Shown: one piece after another, positions 1 through 8,524 of the stretch
Numbering within the stretch: position 1 is the stretch's first letter
How the letters are laid out: each line of letters begins with the position of its first letter
From: Nitrosomonas sp.
GTDB taxonomy: Bacteria; Pseudomonadota; Gammaproteobacteria; Burkholderiales; Nitrosomonadaceae
Reading direction: 5' to 3'
Assembly (NCBI RefSeq): GCF_020852615.1
Contig: NZ_JADZAJ010000021.1
Coordinates: 1-64,000 of the forward strand
DNA: 64,000 nt
The notes under the pieces: model-generated
Seen by the model: the letters and a program-made list of their open reading frames with translations, nothing else
Database searches by the model: none
What the model was told of the DNA's origin: nothing
Made by a program: the position numbers and the translations under genes

Positions 1-66
1 CCGATGCAAACTTTAATTGACGCAAAGGAGATATGGGACGATAAAATTACCGAATTGAATAACTGA
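1..66 (+). CDS. 3' end of an unidentified reading frame
   Basis: The window opens inside a frame that reads 21 residues (ending ITELNN) and stops with TGA at 64-66. The fragment is too short to identify. It lies just upstream of a VapC-like remnant, so it could be the tail of an antitoxin or of an unrelated gene. It is reported only because it is open from the first base; it may not be coding. Confidence 0.25.
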   Translation, partial: PMQTLIDAKEIWDDKITELNN

Positions 67-140
67 ATCTGATCTAACAGGCACTCGTCAAATCGGGTAA
101 CTGTCAGACCAGATCTCAACTACTACAAATTAAATGTGGA

Positions 141-377
141 TTGGATCGTGCAGATTTCAGTGTTGATCCCCATCTGCTCCGGCGCGGTTTGCTCGATAAT
201 GGTTACAGTGAATTACCAATCCTGAGTAAACATGTAGTGGCTACCGGAACCTTGCCGCCAATCCATAAAGACCCCTTTGATCGCCTGCTTGTCGCCCAGG
301 CAATAGTCGAAGGAATAACCCTGCTGACAGCTGATGCTCGTGTGGCTGAATACCCCGGTCCGGTGCAATATGTCTGA
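141..377 (+). pseudogene. PIN-domain (VapC-type) toxin, C-terminal remnant
   Basis: About 78 residues match the second half of a VapC-like PIN-domain ribonuclease. The DPFDRLLVAQA helix and the TADARV strand, which carry the late acidic residues of the PIN active site, are visible. A complete toxin of this family is about 125-135 residues; the N-terminal half with the first catalytic Asp and the Glu is missing. Upstream in the same frame only about 20 further codons are open before a stop at 75-77, and they do not resemble a PIN domain except for QIKCGLDR next to the junction. The only available start is TTG with no clear ribosome site. I read it as a truncated toxin left at the edge of the CRISPR locus, probably inactive. 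Confidence 0.6.
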
Positions 378-646
378 GCAGATTCTTCCACGTCAAAAAT
401 CCATCATCTTTAATTAAACAGGCAAGCTGCTCCATCCCGGGTTGTTTGCAGCGTTTTTATCAATGCGTTCATGGCCATTCGCGTCATGAACAGGCGGTTG
501 TCACCGCTTTCCCCGTTTCATCATTTCCCGGAAGTACTGCCATCTTTCGCCGGTATTCAAGCAATTAAACAGCAGGCCAAAGTGGAATCATGTATTCCTG
601 TTCCTATCAGCTGGGCATGTTGTGACGCATAGCGTGGTTACCTGTC
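378..646. other. intergenic stretch upstream of cas10
   Basis: No convincing gene, repeat array or terminator is seen here. The stretch separates the toxin remnant from the cas10 promoter region (palindrome at 647-660). It may be decayed sequence from the same toxin-antitoxin island. Confidence 0.4.
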
Positions 647-692
647 TGGCAAGCTTGCCATTGTGCTTTGGGGCCAGTAACTGACACATAAT
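647..692 (+). promoter_or_regulatory. palindrome plus -10-like element upstream of cas10
   Basis: TGGCAAGCTTGCCA (647-660) is a perfect 14-bp palindrome. Exactly 26 nt after it lies CATAAT (687-692), a plausible -10 hexamer 33 nt before the cas10 ATG. There is no recognisable -35 box at the usual 17-nt spacing, so the palindrome, centred about 45 nt upstream of the inferred transcription start, may bind an activator. The same arrangement recurs before csm2 and before the first cas2. Confidence 0.55.
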
Positions 693-725
693 TTGTATCG
701 TTTTGTTTACCGGAATAATTTTGAT

Positions 726-3302
726 ATGTCACTTCTGCAATCATCCTGTCGTGTTGCGTTTGCTGCTTTATTACATGATCTGGGCAAATTTCACGAAAGA
801 ACTGGCCTGCCGGTTAATGGTGATCTCGCTGCGCTAACCACGCTCTATAAATATTCGCATGCTGCCCATACCGGCGGGATGTGGGATATCGTGGAAAAGT
901 TTGCGCCCGATCTTCTACGCGGTGATGTTTCCCCTTTCTCTGGCCGTACCAGCGGTGCCGATATTACCGACAGCATGGCTAATGCCGCAGCAGCACATCA
1001 TAAACCAGACACATTATTGCAATGGATCATTGCCACCGCTGACCGGGCTGCTTCAGGTTTCGAGCGTACAAAATTTGATGAATACAATGCTGATGCCGAA
1101 GGGGAAACGCCGCAGCATAAAAACCGCTTTCAGGCGCGGATGATGAGTTTGTTCGAGCAGATCAAGCTCAACGCACAAGCTTCTGCCGACCAGTTCAAGT
1201 ATGCCTACCCTTTGCGGGCACTTGGGCCAGAAGCTATTTTTCCTGATAAACGGGCTGCTATTGAGCCAAATGAAAATAAAACAGCACAAGCCGAGTATGC
1301 CGCGCTGTGGGAACAATTTTTGCAAGCGCTGAAATCTATTCCAAAGTCACATCGCAACAACTGGCCGCTATGGCTGGATCATTTCGATTCTGCCTGGCTC
1401 ACCTTTACCCAGGCGATTCCTTCGGCGACCAATCGCGGCGTCATACCGGATGTTTCTCTCTACGACCATAGCAAGGCGGTAGCTGCATTAGCTGCGGCGC
1501 TTTGGCGCTGGCACGAGGAAAGCGGCAACACAGGCTCCGATGCACTGGCAAAACTGCGCAACCCGGAACGGCCTGACTGGGATGAACAAAAGCTGCTGTT
1601 GATCCAGGGAGATTTTTTCGGCATTCAGAATTTTATTTTTGCGCAGGGCGCACAAACTCAAAAACATGCTCACAAGCTGTTACGCGGGCGTTCTTTTCAG
1701 GTGGCATTGCTGGCAGAAATGGCGGCACTCAAGTTGCTGGAAACGCTGCAATTGCCGTCAACCAGCCAGATTATCAATGCAGCCGGTAAATTCCTCATTG
1801 TTGCGCCCAATACCCAGTCAGCGCGCGAGGCGGTAGCAGCCTGTCGACGCAGTTTTGATCAATGGTGTTTGCAGCACACCTACGGTGAGATTGGTGTAGG
1901 CATTGCCGCTACCCCTGCCAGTTGCAACGATCTGATCAGCAAACGTTTCAAGGCGCTCACGCAGCGATTGTTTGCCGAACTTGATATGGCCAAGCATCGA
2001 CGTTTTGATCTATGTGGCGACACTGCAGCCGTGCGCACGGTATCTTTCGCCGATGGGCCTTGTGGTTATCACGGTCGATACCCGGCTGATCATGCTGTCG
2101 AGGGAGAAAAACCAGCCTCCTGTGCACTGTCACGCGATCAGATCGCCATTGGCGAAGCACTCACCAAACATGCACGACTGCTGGTAGTGCGCCAGGCGGA
2201 CAGCTTCAAAAAGCCACTCGATCTGGATTACTTCGGTTATCGCCTGATATTTGTCAATGAAGCAGATGCTTCCGGCCATTACGGCAAGCTGGCCGAACAG
2301 GGGGAGCTGGTACGTGCCTGGGATTTTGATCTGCCTGATAAGAATGGCACCTGCTTTCATGGTTATGCCCGGCGTTTCATCAACAGTTATGTGCCGGTAT
2401 TCGATAACTTTGATCAGCAACTTTCTGATAAATACGGCCGCTGGGAAGATGAAGCCGGATTTGACCATAAGCACCCGATCAAGACACTGCATCACATTGC
2501 CTGTGAAAATCGCCGCTTACAGGAAAACGGTAAATGGCTGGGTGAAATCGCACTGGTTACGCTCAAGGGTGATATTGACAACCTTGGTGCGCTGTTCCAG
2601 AACGGGCTGGAGGAACCCACTTTTGCCCGCTGGGCTTCACTTTCACGCCAGGTTAATGCCTTTTTTGCGCTGTGGCTGCCGTGGTACTGCGCCCACGGTG
2701 AAAATGGGCGCTTTCGTAACACTTACACGGTATTTGCCGGTGGTGACGATTTTTTTCTGATCGGCCCCTGGGAATCCACGCTTGAACTGGCAAGCGCCAT
2801 GCGCAAGGCATTTGCACGCTATGTTGTGCGTGATGACATTACCTTCTCGCTCGGTGCCGCCATGACACAGCCAAAAGTACCGGCACGCCAGCTTGCTGTT
2901 GCAGCTGAAGCCGGACTGCACGCAGCCAAACAGCATGATGGAAAGAATGCCGTTAGCTTGTGGGGCGTTACTGTTAGCTGGGCAGAATGGCGAGCACTCA
3001 TGGAAGAACGCCGTGATGCACTGGAACGGTTGATCAGTGAAGCGGGAGGATTATCCACCGGTTTTATTTACAACCTGTTGCTGCTATCCGATCAGGCAGA
3101 ACGCGATGATCCAAAAAGAAATGATCGTCGCCCGGAAGATGCTTTGTGGCGTTCACGCCTGGCGTACCGCTGTGCCAGGCTGCCAGAAAATCAGCAAATG
3201 GTTGGTAAAGCACTCGCCCGCGAATGTGGCGAGGCCTTGAAACAATACCGTGGTGCTTACCGCTTGCCGGTTTCGGTGCTGCTGTACCGCCAGCGACAAT
3301 AA
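726..3302 (+). CDS. cas10: Cas10/Csm1, type III-A CRISPR effector large subunit
   Basis: This is the large subunit of the Csm interference complex. In the family, target-RNA binding switches on an N-terminal HD nuclease that cuts DNA and a Palm/cyclase that makes cyclic oligoadenylate. The HD motif appears at residues 17-18 (LLHDLGKFHER) and the cyclase motif GGDD at about 672-675 (FAGGDDFF), so both activities look intact. The predicted protein has 858 residues, slightly longer than the common 750-850. I chose the ATG at 726 because family members begin just before the HD helix; a TTG at 693 in the same frame would add 11 unconserved residues. It is the first gene of the locus and is followed after 82 nt by csm2. 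Identification is firm. Confidence 0.95.
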   Translation: MSLLQSSCRVAFAALLHDLGKFHERTGLPVNGDLAALTTLYKYSHAAHTGGMWDIVEKFAPDLLRGDVSPFSGRTSGADITDSMANAAAAHHKPDTLLQWIIATADRAASGFERTKFDEYNADAEGETPQHKNRFQARMMSLFEQIKLNAQASADQFKYAYPLRALGPEAIFPDKRAAIEPNENKTAQAEYAALWEQFLQALKSIPKSHRNNWPLWLDHFDSAWLTFTQAIPSATNRGVIPDVSLYDHSKAVAALAAALWRWHEESGNTGSDALAKLRNPERPDWDEQKLLLIQGDFFGIQNFIFAQGAQTQKHAHKLLRGRSFQVALLAEMAALKLLETLQLPSTSQIINAAGKFLIVAPNTQSAREAVAACRRSFDQWCLQHTYGEIGVGIAATPASCNDLISKRFKALTQRLFAELDMAKHRRFDLCGDTAAVRTVSFADGPCGYHGRYPADHAVEGEKPASCALSRDQIAIGEALTKHARLLVVRQADSFKKPLDLDYFGYRLIFVNEADASGHYGKLAEQGELVRAWDFDLPDKNGTCFHGYARRFINSYVPVFDNFDQQLSDKYGRWEDEAGFDHKHPIKTLHHIACENRRLQENGKWLGEIALVTLKGDIDNLGALFQNGLEEPTFARWASLSRQVNAFFALWLPWYCAHGENGRFRNTYTVFAGGDDFFLIGPWESTLELASAMRKAFARYVVRDDITFSLGAAMTQPKVPARQLAVAAEAGLHAAKQHDGKNAVSLWGVTVSWAEWRALMEERRDALERLISEAGGLSTGFIYNLLLLSDQAERDDPKRNDRRPEDALWRSRLAYRCARLPENQQMVGKALARECGEALKQYRGAYRLPVSVLLYRQRQ

Positions 3303-3348
3303 CGGCAAGCTTGCCGCTCGGCAATCAAACCGGGCAGCCATTTATTAT
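3303..3348 (+). promoter_or_regulatory. palindrome plus -10-like element upstream of csm2
   Basis: CGGCAAGCTTGCCG (3303-3316) starts right after the cas10 stop codon. Exactly 26 nt further on is TATTAT (3343-3348), a good -10 hexamer 36 nt before the csm2 ATG. A symmetric hairpin could also stall transcription after cas10, but no T-run follows it. The identical spacing to the copy before cas10 favours an internal, regulated promoter. Confidence 0.55.
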
Positions 3349-3384
3349 CAACACCTACTATCGACAACATCCGGAAATCACAAA

Positions 3385-3771
3385 ATGACACTTGATCTGA
3401 AAACCAATCCACCCTCTGCCAAGCTTTTTTCAGAAGATGCTGAAAACATTGCAAAGCAGCTTGATGAAAGCGCTAAAAATGGGCGTGATTCAGGTAAAAA
3501 CAAATCCACCCAGATTCGCCGTTTTTACGATGAACTGGTCGGCTGGCAGGAACGCATTGGTACAGATGATAAAAAGTTCAAGGATTATGAAGCGTTTATC
3601 CACATGCTTAATGCCAAGGCAGCTTATGCACAAGGCCGCAATCTAGTCACCGAGGATTTTGTTAAATGGCTGCGTGACTGCATTCAACAGATAGACAGTC
3701 CGCGTACATTGAATCATTTCCGGCTGCACTTTGAAGCCATGCTCGGCTTTCTCAAGGCAATCCGTGGCTGA
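3385..3771 (+). CDS. csm2: Csm2, type III-A small subunit
   Basis: A 128-residue, mainly helical protein with the Csm2 pattern: a basic segment (TQIRRFYDELVGW) followed by a C-terminal helical pair ending HFEAMLGFLKAIRG. Csm2 forms the inner filament of the Csm complex that lies along the crRNA-target duplex; it has no catalytic role. The ATG at 3385 fits the family length; the frame is open upstream but without homology. It lies between cas10 and csm3, as in most III-A loci, and may have its own promoter in the 82-nt gap. Confidence 0.9.
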   Translation: MTLDLKTNPPSAKLFSEDAENIAKQLDESAKNGRDSGKNKSTQIRRFYDELVGWQERIGTDDKKFKDYEAFIHMLNAKAAYAQGRNLVTEDFVKWLRDCIQQIDSPRTLNHFRLHFEAMLGFLKAIRG

Positions 3772-3829
3772 ATAACGTTACCAGCAAAATTCATTTTGTT
3801 TTTAATCATTTGTTGTTCAGAGGGAAATT

Positions 3830-4546
3830 ATGCAACTGAATATTATCCAAAAAATTACCGGTACTCTCGTACTTGAATCCGGCCTGCACATCGGTGCGGG
3901 CGACAGTGAAATGCGTATCGGCGGCACAGACAGCCCGGTGGTCAAGGATCCGCTCACTGGCCAGCCTTATATTCCTGGCTCCTCATTGAAAGGCAAAATC
4001 CGCAGTCTGCTGGAATGGCGGCATGGGCTGGTAATGGCAGCAGGAGGTGCGCCCTATTCGTTCAAACAGCTTGCCGAAGATGAAAATAATTCGGCTGGAC
4101 GTGATGTCATCAAGCTGTTTGGCGGCGCGCCTGACAACGCGGAAGAAAAGCTTGTTAACAGTATTGGCCCGACTCGCTTGGCTTTCTGGGATTGCCCGTT
4201 GAGCAGTGACTGGAAAAGGGAAGCAGCCGATTCCAGAAATCTGCTGATCACCGAAGTCAAATCTGAAAACAGCATTAATCGCATTGCCGGCACAGCCGAA
4301 CATCCGCGTTTTATCGAACGGGTAATTGCCGGTGCGCGCTTTGATTTCACCCTCACGCTCAAAGTATTGGAAGGAGATGATTTGCTCGATAGCGTGCTGC
4401 TCGGTCTGCGATTGCTGGAACTGGATAGCCTTGGCGGTTCCGGTTCGCGCGGTTACGGCAAGATCAAATTTGCGGCGCTGAAGCTCGACGATACGGATCT
4501 GATGAAACAGTTCCACGCCATTACCCCATTCAACCAAACGGCCTGA
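3830..4546 (+). CDS. csm3: Csm3, type III-A backbone RAMP and target-RNA nuclease
   Basis: A 238-residue RAMP-fold protein that forms the repeated backbone of the Csm complex and cuts target RNA at 6-nt intervals. The N-terminal LESGLHIGAG strand, the GGTDSPVVKDP loop and the GSSLKGKIR glycine-rich segment match the family closely. The Asp at residue 34 aligns with the catalytic Asp33 of Streptococcus thermophilus Csm3, so RNA cleavage should be intact. The C-terminal LGGSGSRGYGKI loop is typical. A good ribosome site (AGAGGGA) precedes the ATG. csm4 follows after 4 nt. Confidence 0.95.
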   Translation: MQLNIIQKITGTLVLESGLHIGAGDSEMRIGGTDSPVVKDPLTGQPYIPGSSLKGKIRSLLEWRHGLVMAAGGAPYSFKQLAEDENNSAGRDVIKLFGGAPDNAEEKLVNSIGPTRLAFWDCPLSSDWKREAADSRNLLITEVKSENSINRIAGTAEHPRFIERVIAGARFDFTLTLKVLEGDDLLDSVLLGLRLLELDSLGGSGSRGYGKIKFAALKLDDTDLMKQFHAITPFNQTA

Positions 4547-4550
4547 AACA

Positions 4551-5516
4551 ATGACTCCACTGCGTGCAATTCTTCGGCTGCATTCGCCACTGGGTACCCC
4601 GTTGGCGGGTGATACCTTGTTTGGCCAGCTTTGCCATACTGTTCGCGAAATGCTGGGTGAAGAAAAACTCGAAGCATTGCTCGATGGCTATACTGCCGGC
4701 AACCCTTGGCTGGTGGTTTCTGATGGATTCCCGAGTGGTTACTTGCCACGCCCCACCGTGCCAGCAGCTTTGCAGGCAAACAAGGAGGAAGACCCGGCAA
4801 AACGTAAGGAAGCCAAGGGCAAACGCTGGATTCCACATGATCAGGTACATTTGCCGCTGCGCCAGCTACTGGGTATCGCCGCCTCTGATGAAGATGTTTA
4901 CGGTAAAGAGGTTTGCGGTAAACAGAACAAGCCGATCCAGGCGGTTGCATTTCACAACACGCTCAACCGGCTGACTGGCACAACAGGGACAGGTAAGTTT
5001 GCGCCCTATACTCAGTCACAAACTTTTTATCAGCCGGATCAGCACATGGATGTATGGTGCGTACTCGATGAAGATCGCCTGCCACGCGCAACATTGCATC
5101 AGTTGCTTGAATATATTGGCAATATTGGTTATGGCCGTGATGCCAGCATCGGCCTGGGTAAATTTGCTGTGGAACAGATGGAAGAAACAGCATTACCCAA
5201 ACACACACATCCGAATGCCAATGTTTACTGGACACTGGCACCCTGTGCGCCGCAAGGACAGGGTTTCGATACTTTACGCAGTTACTGGCAGGTACTGACC
5301 CGTTTTGGCCGACATGGCGGCACGCTGGCGCTGGGTGCCAATCCATTCAAGCAACCGCTGCTGCTGGCAGCAACTGGCGCCATTTTTGTACCGGCAAACA
5401 ACATGGCACAAACCCGCTTCATCGGTAATGGCCTGACAAACGTATCACTGATACAAAAGACAGCAGTCCATCAGGGTTATGCACCGGTGCTGGGAATTTG
5501 TATGGAGGCTATCTGA
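4551..5516 (+). CDS. csm4: Csm4, RAMP subunit that caps the crRNA 5' end
   Basis: A 321-residue RAMP protein. Csm4 binds Cas10 and holds the 5' repeat-derived tag of the crRNA. Family marks are the N-terminal LRLHSPLGTPLAGDTLFGQL segment, the glycine-rich GYGRDASIGLGKF loop and a C-terminal HGGTLALGANPFKQP segment. It begins 4 nt after csm3 and its TGA overlaps the csm5 ATG by one base, so the two are translationally coupled. Length is normal for the family. Confidence 0.93.
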   Translation: MTPLRAILRLHSPLGTPLAGDTLFGQLCHTVREMLGEEKLEALLDGYTAGNPWLVVSDGFPSGYLPRPTVPAALQANKEEDPAKRKEAKGKRWIPHDQVHLPLRQLLGIAASDEDVYGKEVCGKQNKPIQAVAFHNTLNRLTGTTGTGKFAPYTQSQTFYQPDQHMDVWCVLDEDRLPRATLHQLLEYIGNIGYGRDASIGLGKFAVEQMEETALPKHTHPNANVYWTLAPCAPQGQGFDTLRSYWQVLTRFGRHGGTLALGANPFKQPLLLAATGAIFVPANNMAQTRFIGNGLTNVSLIQKTAVHQGYAPVLGICMEAI

Positions 5517-7258
5517 TGAAGTTTCTGGATACGCAAGAACTGGTTGTGAGTACTTTGTCACCAGTGCACATTGGTTGCGGCGAAGACTATGAGCCTACCG
5601 AATATGTGGTTGATACATCTGGCGTACTACATCGATTCGATGCAGGCATACTGCCTGATTTAAGTGATGCGGGTATTTCCAGCGATATTCTCACCATATT
5701 ATCCAATGACGAAGCGCACACGGAACAATTGCGTGCAGTACATAAAACGCTCAATAAGTATCGCGACAAAATCATTCCACTAGCCAGCGTCCACGTTTCG
5801 ATGTGTACTGGTGTGCATGCGCACTATAAAAGTACGCAAGATAAAAAAAATGATTTCAACCGGAATGGTGTCGAGCGAACCTCATATCAACCGTTCAATC
5901 AATTGCCTTATCTTCCAGGTAGCAGCATCAAAGGTGCTATCCGGACAGCTATTCTCAATGAGCGCATTGCAGGTAATAACCCGTGTTCGACGGTGCTCAT
6001 GAGGCAGATTCAAGATTTCAACACCATGATCGAGGAGTACGACCCTGGTAATGGCAAATTGCTGTTACGGCTGAAGCTCCAACACACGAAGCGGGATTAC
6101 GATCGGGCACGTAAAAACATTGAGAAAACCATTGCAGATGTTTCATCTGATCTTGGTACTGATTTACTCGGCGGTAAATTTGAAACCGATCCGCTGCGCG
6201 CCCTCAAAGTGAGTGACGCTGCCCCACTTGATATTGAAATTGAGCGCGAGATTCGCTTTTGTCTTAATCGCAGCCGATCTGGCCGTCGCAGTCAGGCGCA
6301 GGTAAAGAATCTCTATACTCGCCTGGAATACATTCTCGAACACCAACCCGCCGCCTTCAGTTTATTTCTGACATTGCAAAATCTTCATGAGATCGCGGGG
6401 AGGCGCAACCTTCGCAATGAGCCCGTAAGTCCTTCAGTCGATAAATTGCTGTCATGGCCAGGTATCGTCAAGGCATGTAATAGCTACTATCTAAATCGGT
6501 TGGACGATGACCTCGCTATGCTTGGGAAACTCTATCCGACATCAGAATGGGGAAAACAGACTCAAAGCATCCTTGATGCTGGTTTACGTGACCAAATTAA
6601 AACCGGCAATTGCCTTTTGCTGCGAATCGGCAAACATGGTGGCGCAAACAGCAATACTGTTAGTGGCCGCCAAATCAAGATCATGCTCAATGAGGATAGG
6701 CGCCGGGCCAATGGCAAAGAAGAAAAGATACGTCTTTATACGTTCGATGACGAATCCCGAACCATCTGGTATTGCGGTGACGATCTGGACAAGCCATCTG
6801 ATCTTTTGCCACACGGTTGGATCATCCTGAGTAACCTGGATCAGATTTGGCATGCTGATCTACCCGGTTTTGAGCGACGTTGCGCTAGACAACAAATGGT
6901 TGCTGAGAATGCCCGCCGTCAGGCAGAAGCAGCTGCTGCCGAGCAGACCAAAGCCGCAGCACAAGCTGCTCGTGAAGCTGCATTGGCTGCCATGACAGAA
7001 AATCAGCGCCATGTTGAAGAATTTGTATCTAAGTGTGCCCGGCGTGCAGAACAGCTTCGGGGAGGGAAGGAAAATCCCAATGCTGCTATTCATACAGCTG
7101 CACGAGAATTGGTAAAAGCTGCACTGGAAGGTGCAGACTGGACTACGGATGAAAAACACTCTGTTGCCGATGCGATCGAAGAATGGCTGCCCAAACTGGT
7201 CAGGATTGAGCTCAAGGATGAACGTAAGAAGCTGAAGTTATCAGCCTTACGCCTCTAA
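5516..7258 (+). CDS. csm5: Csm5, RAMP subunit with a long C-terminal coiled-coil extension
   Basis: The N-terminal part has Csm5 signatures: VVSTLSPVHIGCGEDYEPTE and the glycine-rich YLPGSSIKGAIR. Csm5 caps the 3' side of the complex and helps crRNA maturation by recruiting host nucleases. The start is the ATG at 5516, overlapping the csm4 stop and preceded by GGAGG. The protein is 580 residues, against about 340-420 for most Csm5. From about residue 450 onward there is an Ala/Glu/Arg-rich segment (453-495, predicted coiled coil from composition) followed by about 80 helical, charged residues. This tail has no counterpart that I know in characterised Csm5 proteins. Core identity is secure; the role of the tail is unknown. 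Confidence 0.9.
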   Translation: MKFLDTQELVVSTLSPVHIGCGEDYEPTEYVVDTSGVLHRFDAGILPDLSDAGISSDILTILSNDEAHTEQLRAVHKTLNKYRDKIIPLASVHVSMCTGVHAHYKSTQDKKNDFNRNGVERTSYQPFNQLPYLPGSSIKGAIRTAILNERIAGNNPCSTVLMRQIQDFNTMIEEYDPGNGKLLLRLKLQHTKRDYDRARKNIEKTIADVSSDLGTDLLGGKFETDPLRALKVSDAAPLDIEIEREIRFCLNRSRSGRRSQAQVKNLYTRLEYILEHQPAAFSLFLTLQNLHEIAGRRNLRNEPVSPSVDKLLSWPGIVKACNSYYLNRLDDDLAMLGKLYPTSEWGKQTQSILDAGLRDQIKTGNCLLLRIGKHGGANSNTVSGRQIKIMLNEDRRRANGKEEKIRLYTFDDESRTIWYCGDDLDKPSDLLPHGWIILSNLDQIWHADLPGFERRCARQQMVAENARRQAEAAAAEQTKAAAQAAREAALAAMTENQRHVEEFVSKCARRAEQLRGGKENPNAAIHTAARELVKAALEGADWTTDEKHSVADAIEEWLPKLVRIELKDERKKLKLSALRL

Positions 7259-7280
7259 ATGAACCTATCCGGCCAGAATT

Positions 7281-8234
7281 ATGAATCATTACCTGACTGA
7301 ACCTGCCTCTCCTGTCCTGTCGCTGGGGCGTTATCGTCTTGACTGGCGGGTGACACGTGCAATCCGGTTGCCGGATTATGCTGGCTCGATGTTGCGCGGT
7401 GCATTTGGACATGCTCTGCGCAACATCGGCTGCATCACACGTGAAAAAGAGTGTACTACTTGCCCATTGCGGCAGGATTGCCCTTACACCACGCTGTTTG
7501 AGCCGATTCCACCTGAACACCATCCGCTGCAGGATTTCAGCAGAATTCCGGTGCCTTATATCATCGAGCCTCCCGAGTGGGGTGCGCGTGTGCTGCACCC
7601 TGGCGATACACTGACTTTCCATTTCACGCTGGTTAGTCGTGCCGTAGAAGAACTGCCCATTGCTATCCTTGCCTGGCGACGGGCACTGGCGCGCGGAATT
7701 GGTCCGGGTGATGGACAGGCAGAGCTGACTGGTGTCTGGCTGGAACAACCGGAATCCCCATTAGCTGTTTACACACCGGAAAGTGGCAGTATCCGGAAAC
7801 ACGATACGCAACTGATCTGCCCACCCCCATCTGGTGACAGGGTACGGCTGCACCTGATGACCCCGTTACGCCTGCAAAATAATGGTGTGCCGCTCAAAGT
7901 ACAAACCATTACCGAGCGTGCTTTGCTGATGGCACTGGTACGGCGGTTTGCCCTGGTGAGCGAATTTTATGGTGAAACTCACTGGCAACCGGATTTCCAT
8001 CACTTAAGTGCGCTGACTGACAGCATTCAGGGCCATCGCCAGCTTTCCTGGCGTGACTGGAAGCGCTACTCCAATCGTCAGCAGCAGGAGATGGTACTGG
8101 GAGGCGTTACCGGCCGCTGGGATTTACGCGGTGAGCTTGCTGCATTCTGGCCGGCGCTATGGTTTGGTCAATGGCTCCATGCCGGCAAGAATGCCAGTTT
8201 CGGATTGGGTCACTACGAAATTCTGGCAGCGTGA
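7281..8234 (+). CDS. cas6: Cas6 crRNA-processing endoribonuclease (RAMP)
   Basis: A 317-residue RAMP protein of the Cas6 family with an internal cysteine cluster (C51, C58, C61, C67; CTTCPLRQDC). Cas6 cuts precursor crRNA within the repeat to give intermediates that the Csm complex trims. LPDYAGSMLRGAFGHALR near the N-terminus and the glycine-rich C-terminal segment GKNASFGLGHYEI fit this family. Catalytic His cannot be assigned by eye. It starts 22 nt after csm5 and its stop overlaps the GTG start of the next gene. Confidence 0.88.
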   Translation: MNHYLTEPASPVLSLGRYRLDWRVTRAIRLPDYAGSMLRGAFGHALRNIGCITREKECTTCPLRQDCPYTTLFEPIPPEHHPLQDFSRIPVPYIIEPPEWGARVLHPGDTLTFHFTLVSRAVEELPIAILAWRRALARGIGPGDGQAELTGVWLEQPESPLAVYTPESGSIRKHDTQLICPPPSGDRVRLHLMTPLRLQNNGVPLKVQTITERALLMALVRRFALVSEFYGETHWQPDFHHLSALTDSIQGHRQLSWRDWKRYSNRQQQEMVLGGVTGRWDLRGELAAFWPALWFGQWLHAGKNASFGLGHYEILAA

Positions 8235-8524
8235 CTATTTGGCTAGTCACTCGTCATCCCGGCGCAGTCGAATGGGCCATACGTCAAGGTATCCGATGGG
8301 ATAAACATGTTGCCCATCTTGATCCATGTGAAATTGCTGCGGGCGATACCGTCATTGGCTCGCTGCCGATCAATCTTGCCGCAGAAATCTGTAATCGCGG
8401 CGCACGTTACTTCAATCTCTCGCTTAATCTGCCAGCCCACCTGCGCGGCCGGGAGCTAAGTGTCGATGAGCTGGAAAATTGTCAGGCAAAACTTGAGGAA
8501 TATTACATAAGGAAAATAGAATGA
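8231..8524 (+). CDS. csx16: Csx16 (VVA1548 family) CRISPR accessory protein, candidate ring nuclease
   Basis: A 97-residue protein starting at GTG 8231, overlapping the cas6 stop by 4 nt (GTGA). The segments VTRHPGAVEWAIRQGI, AHLDPCEIAAGDTVIGSLP and RYFNLSLNLPAHLRGRELS are diagnostic of Csx16. The family is a small Rossmann-like relative of CARF domains found only beside type III systems and has been proposed, and for some members reported, to degrade cyclic oligoadenylates. It overlaps the following CARF nuclease gene by 4 nt (ATGA), as expected if it tunes or resets that effector. That link is inference. Confidence 0.85.
   Translation: MTIWLVTRHPGAVEWAIRQGIRWDKHVAHLDPCEIAAGDTVIGSLPINLAAEICNRGARYFNLSLNLPAHLRGRELSVDELENCQAKLEEYYIRKIE

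Noticed and set aside
693..725. TTG start for cas10
   Set aside because: The ATG at 726 gives the expected family N-terminus; the extra 11 residues are unlike Cas10 and lie over the inferred transcription start.
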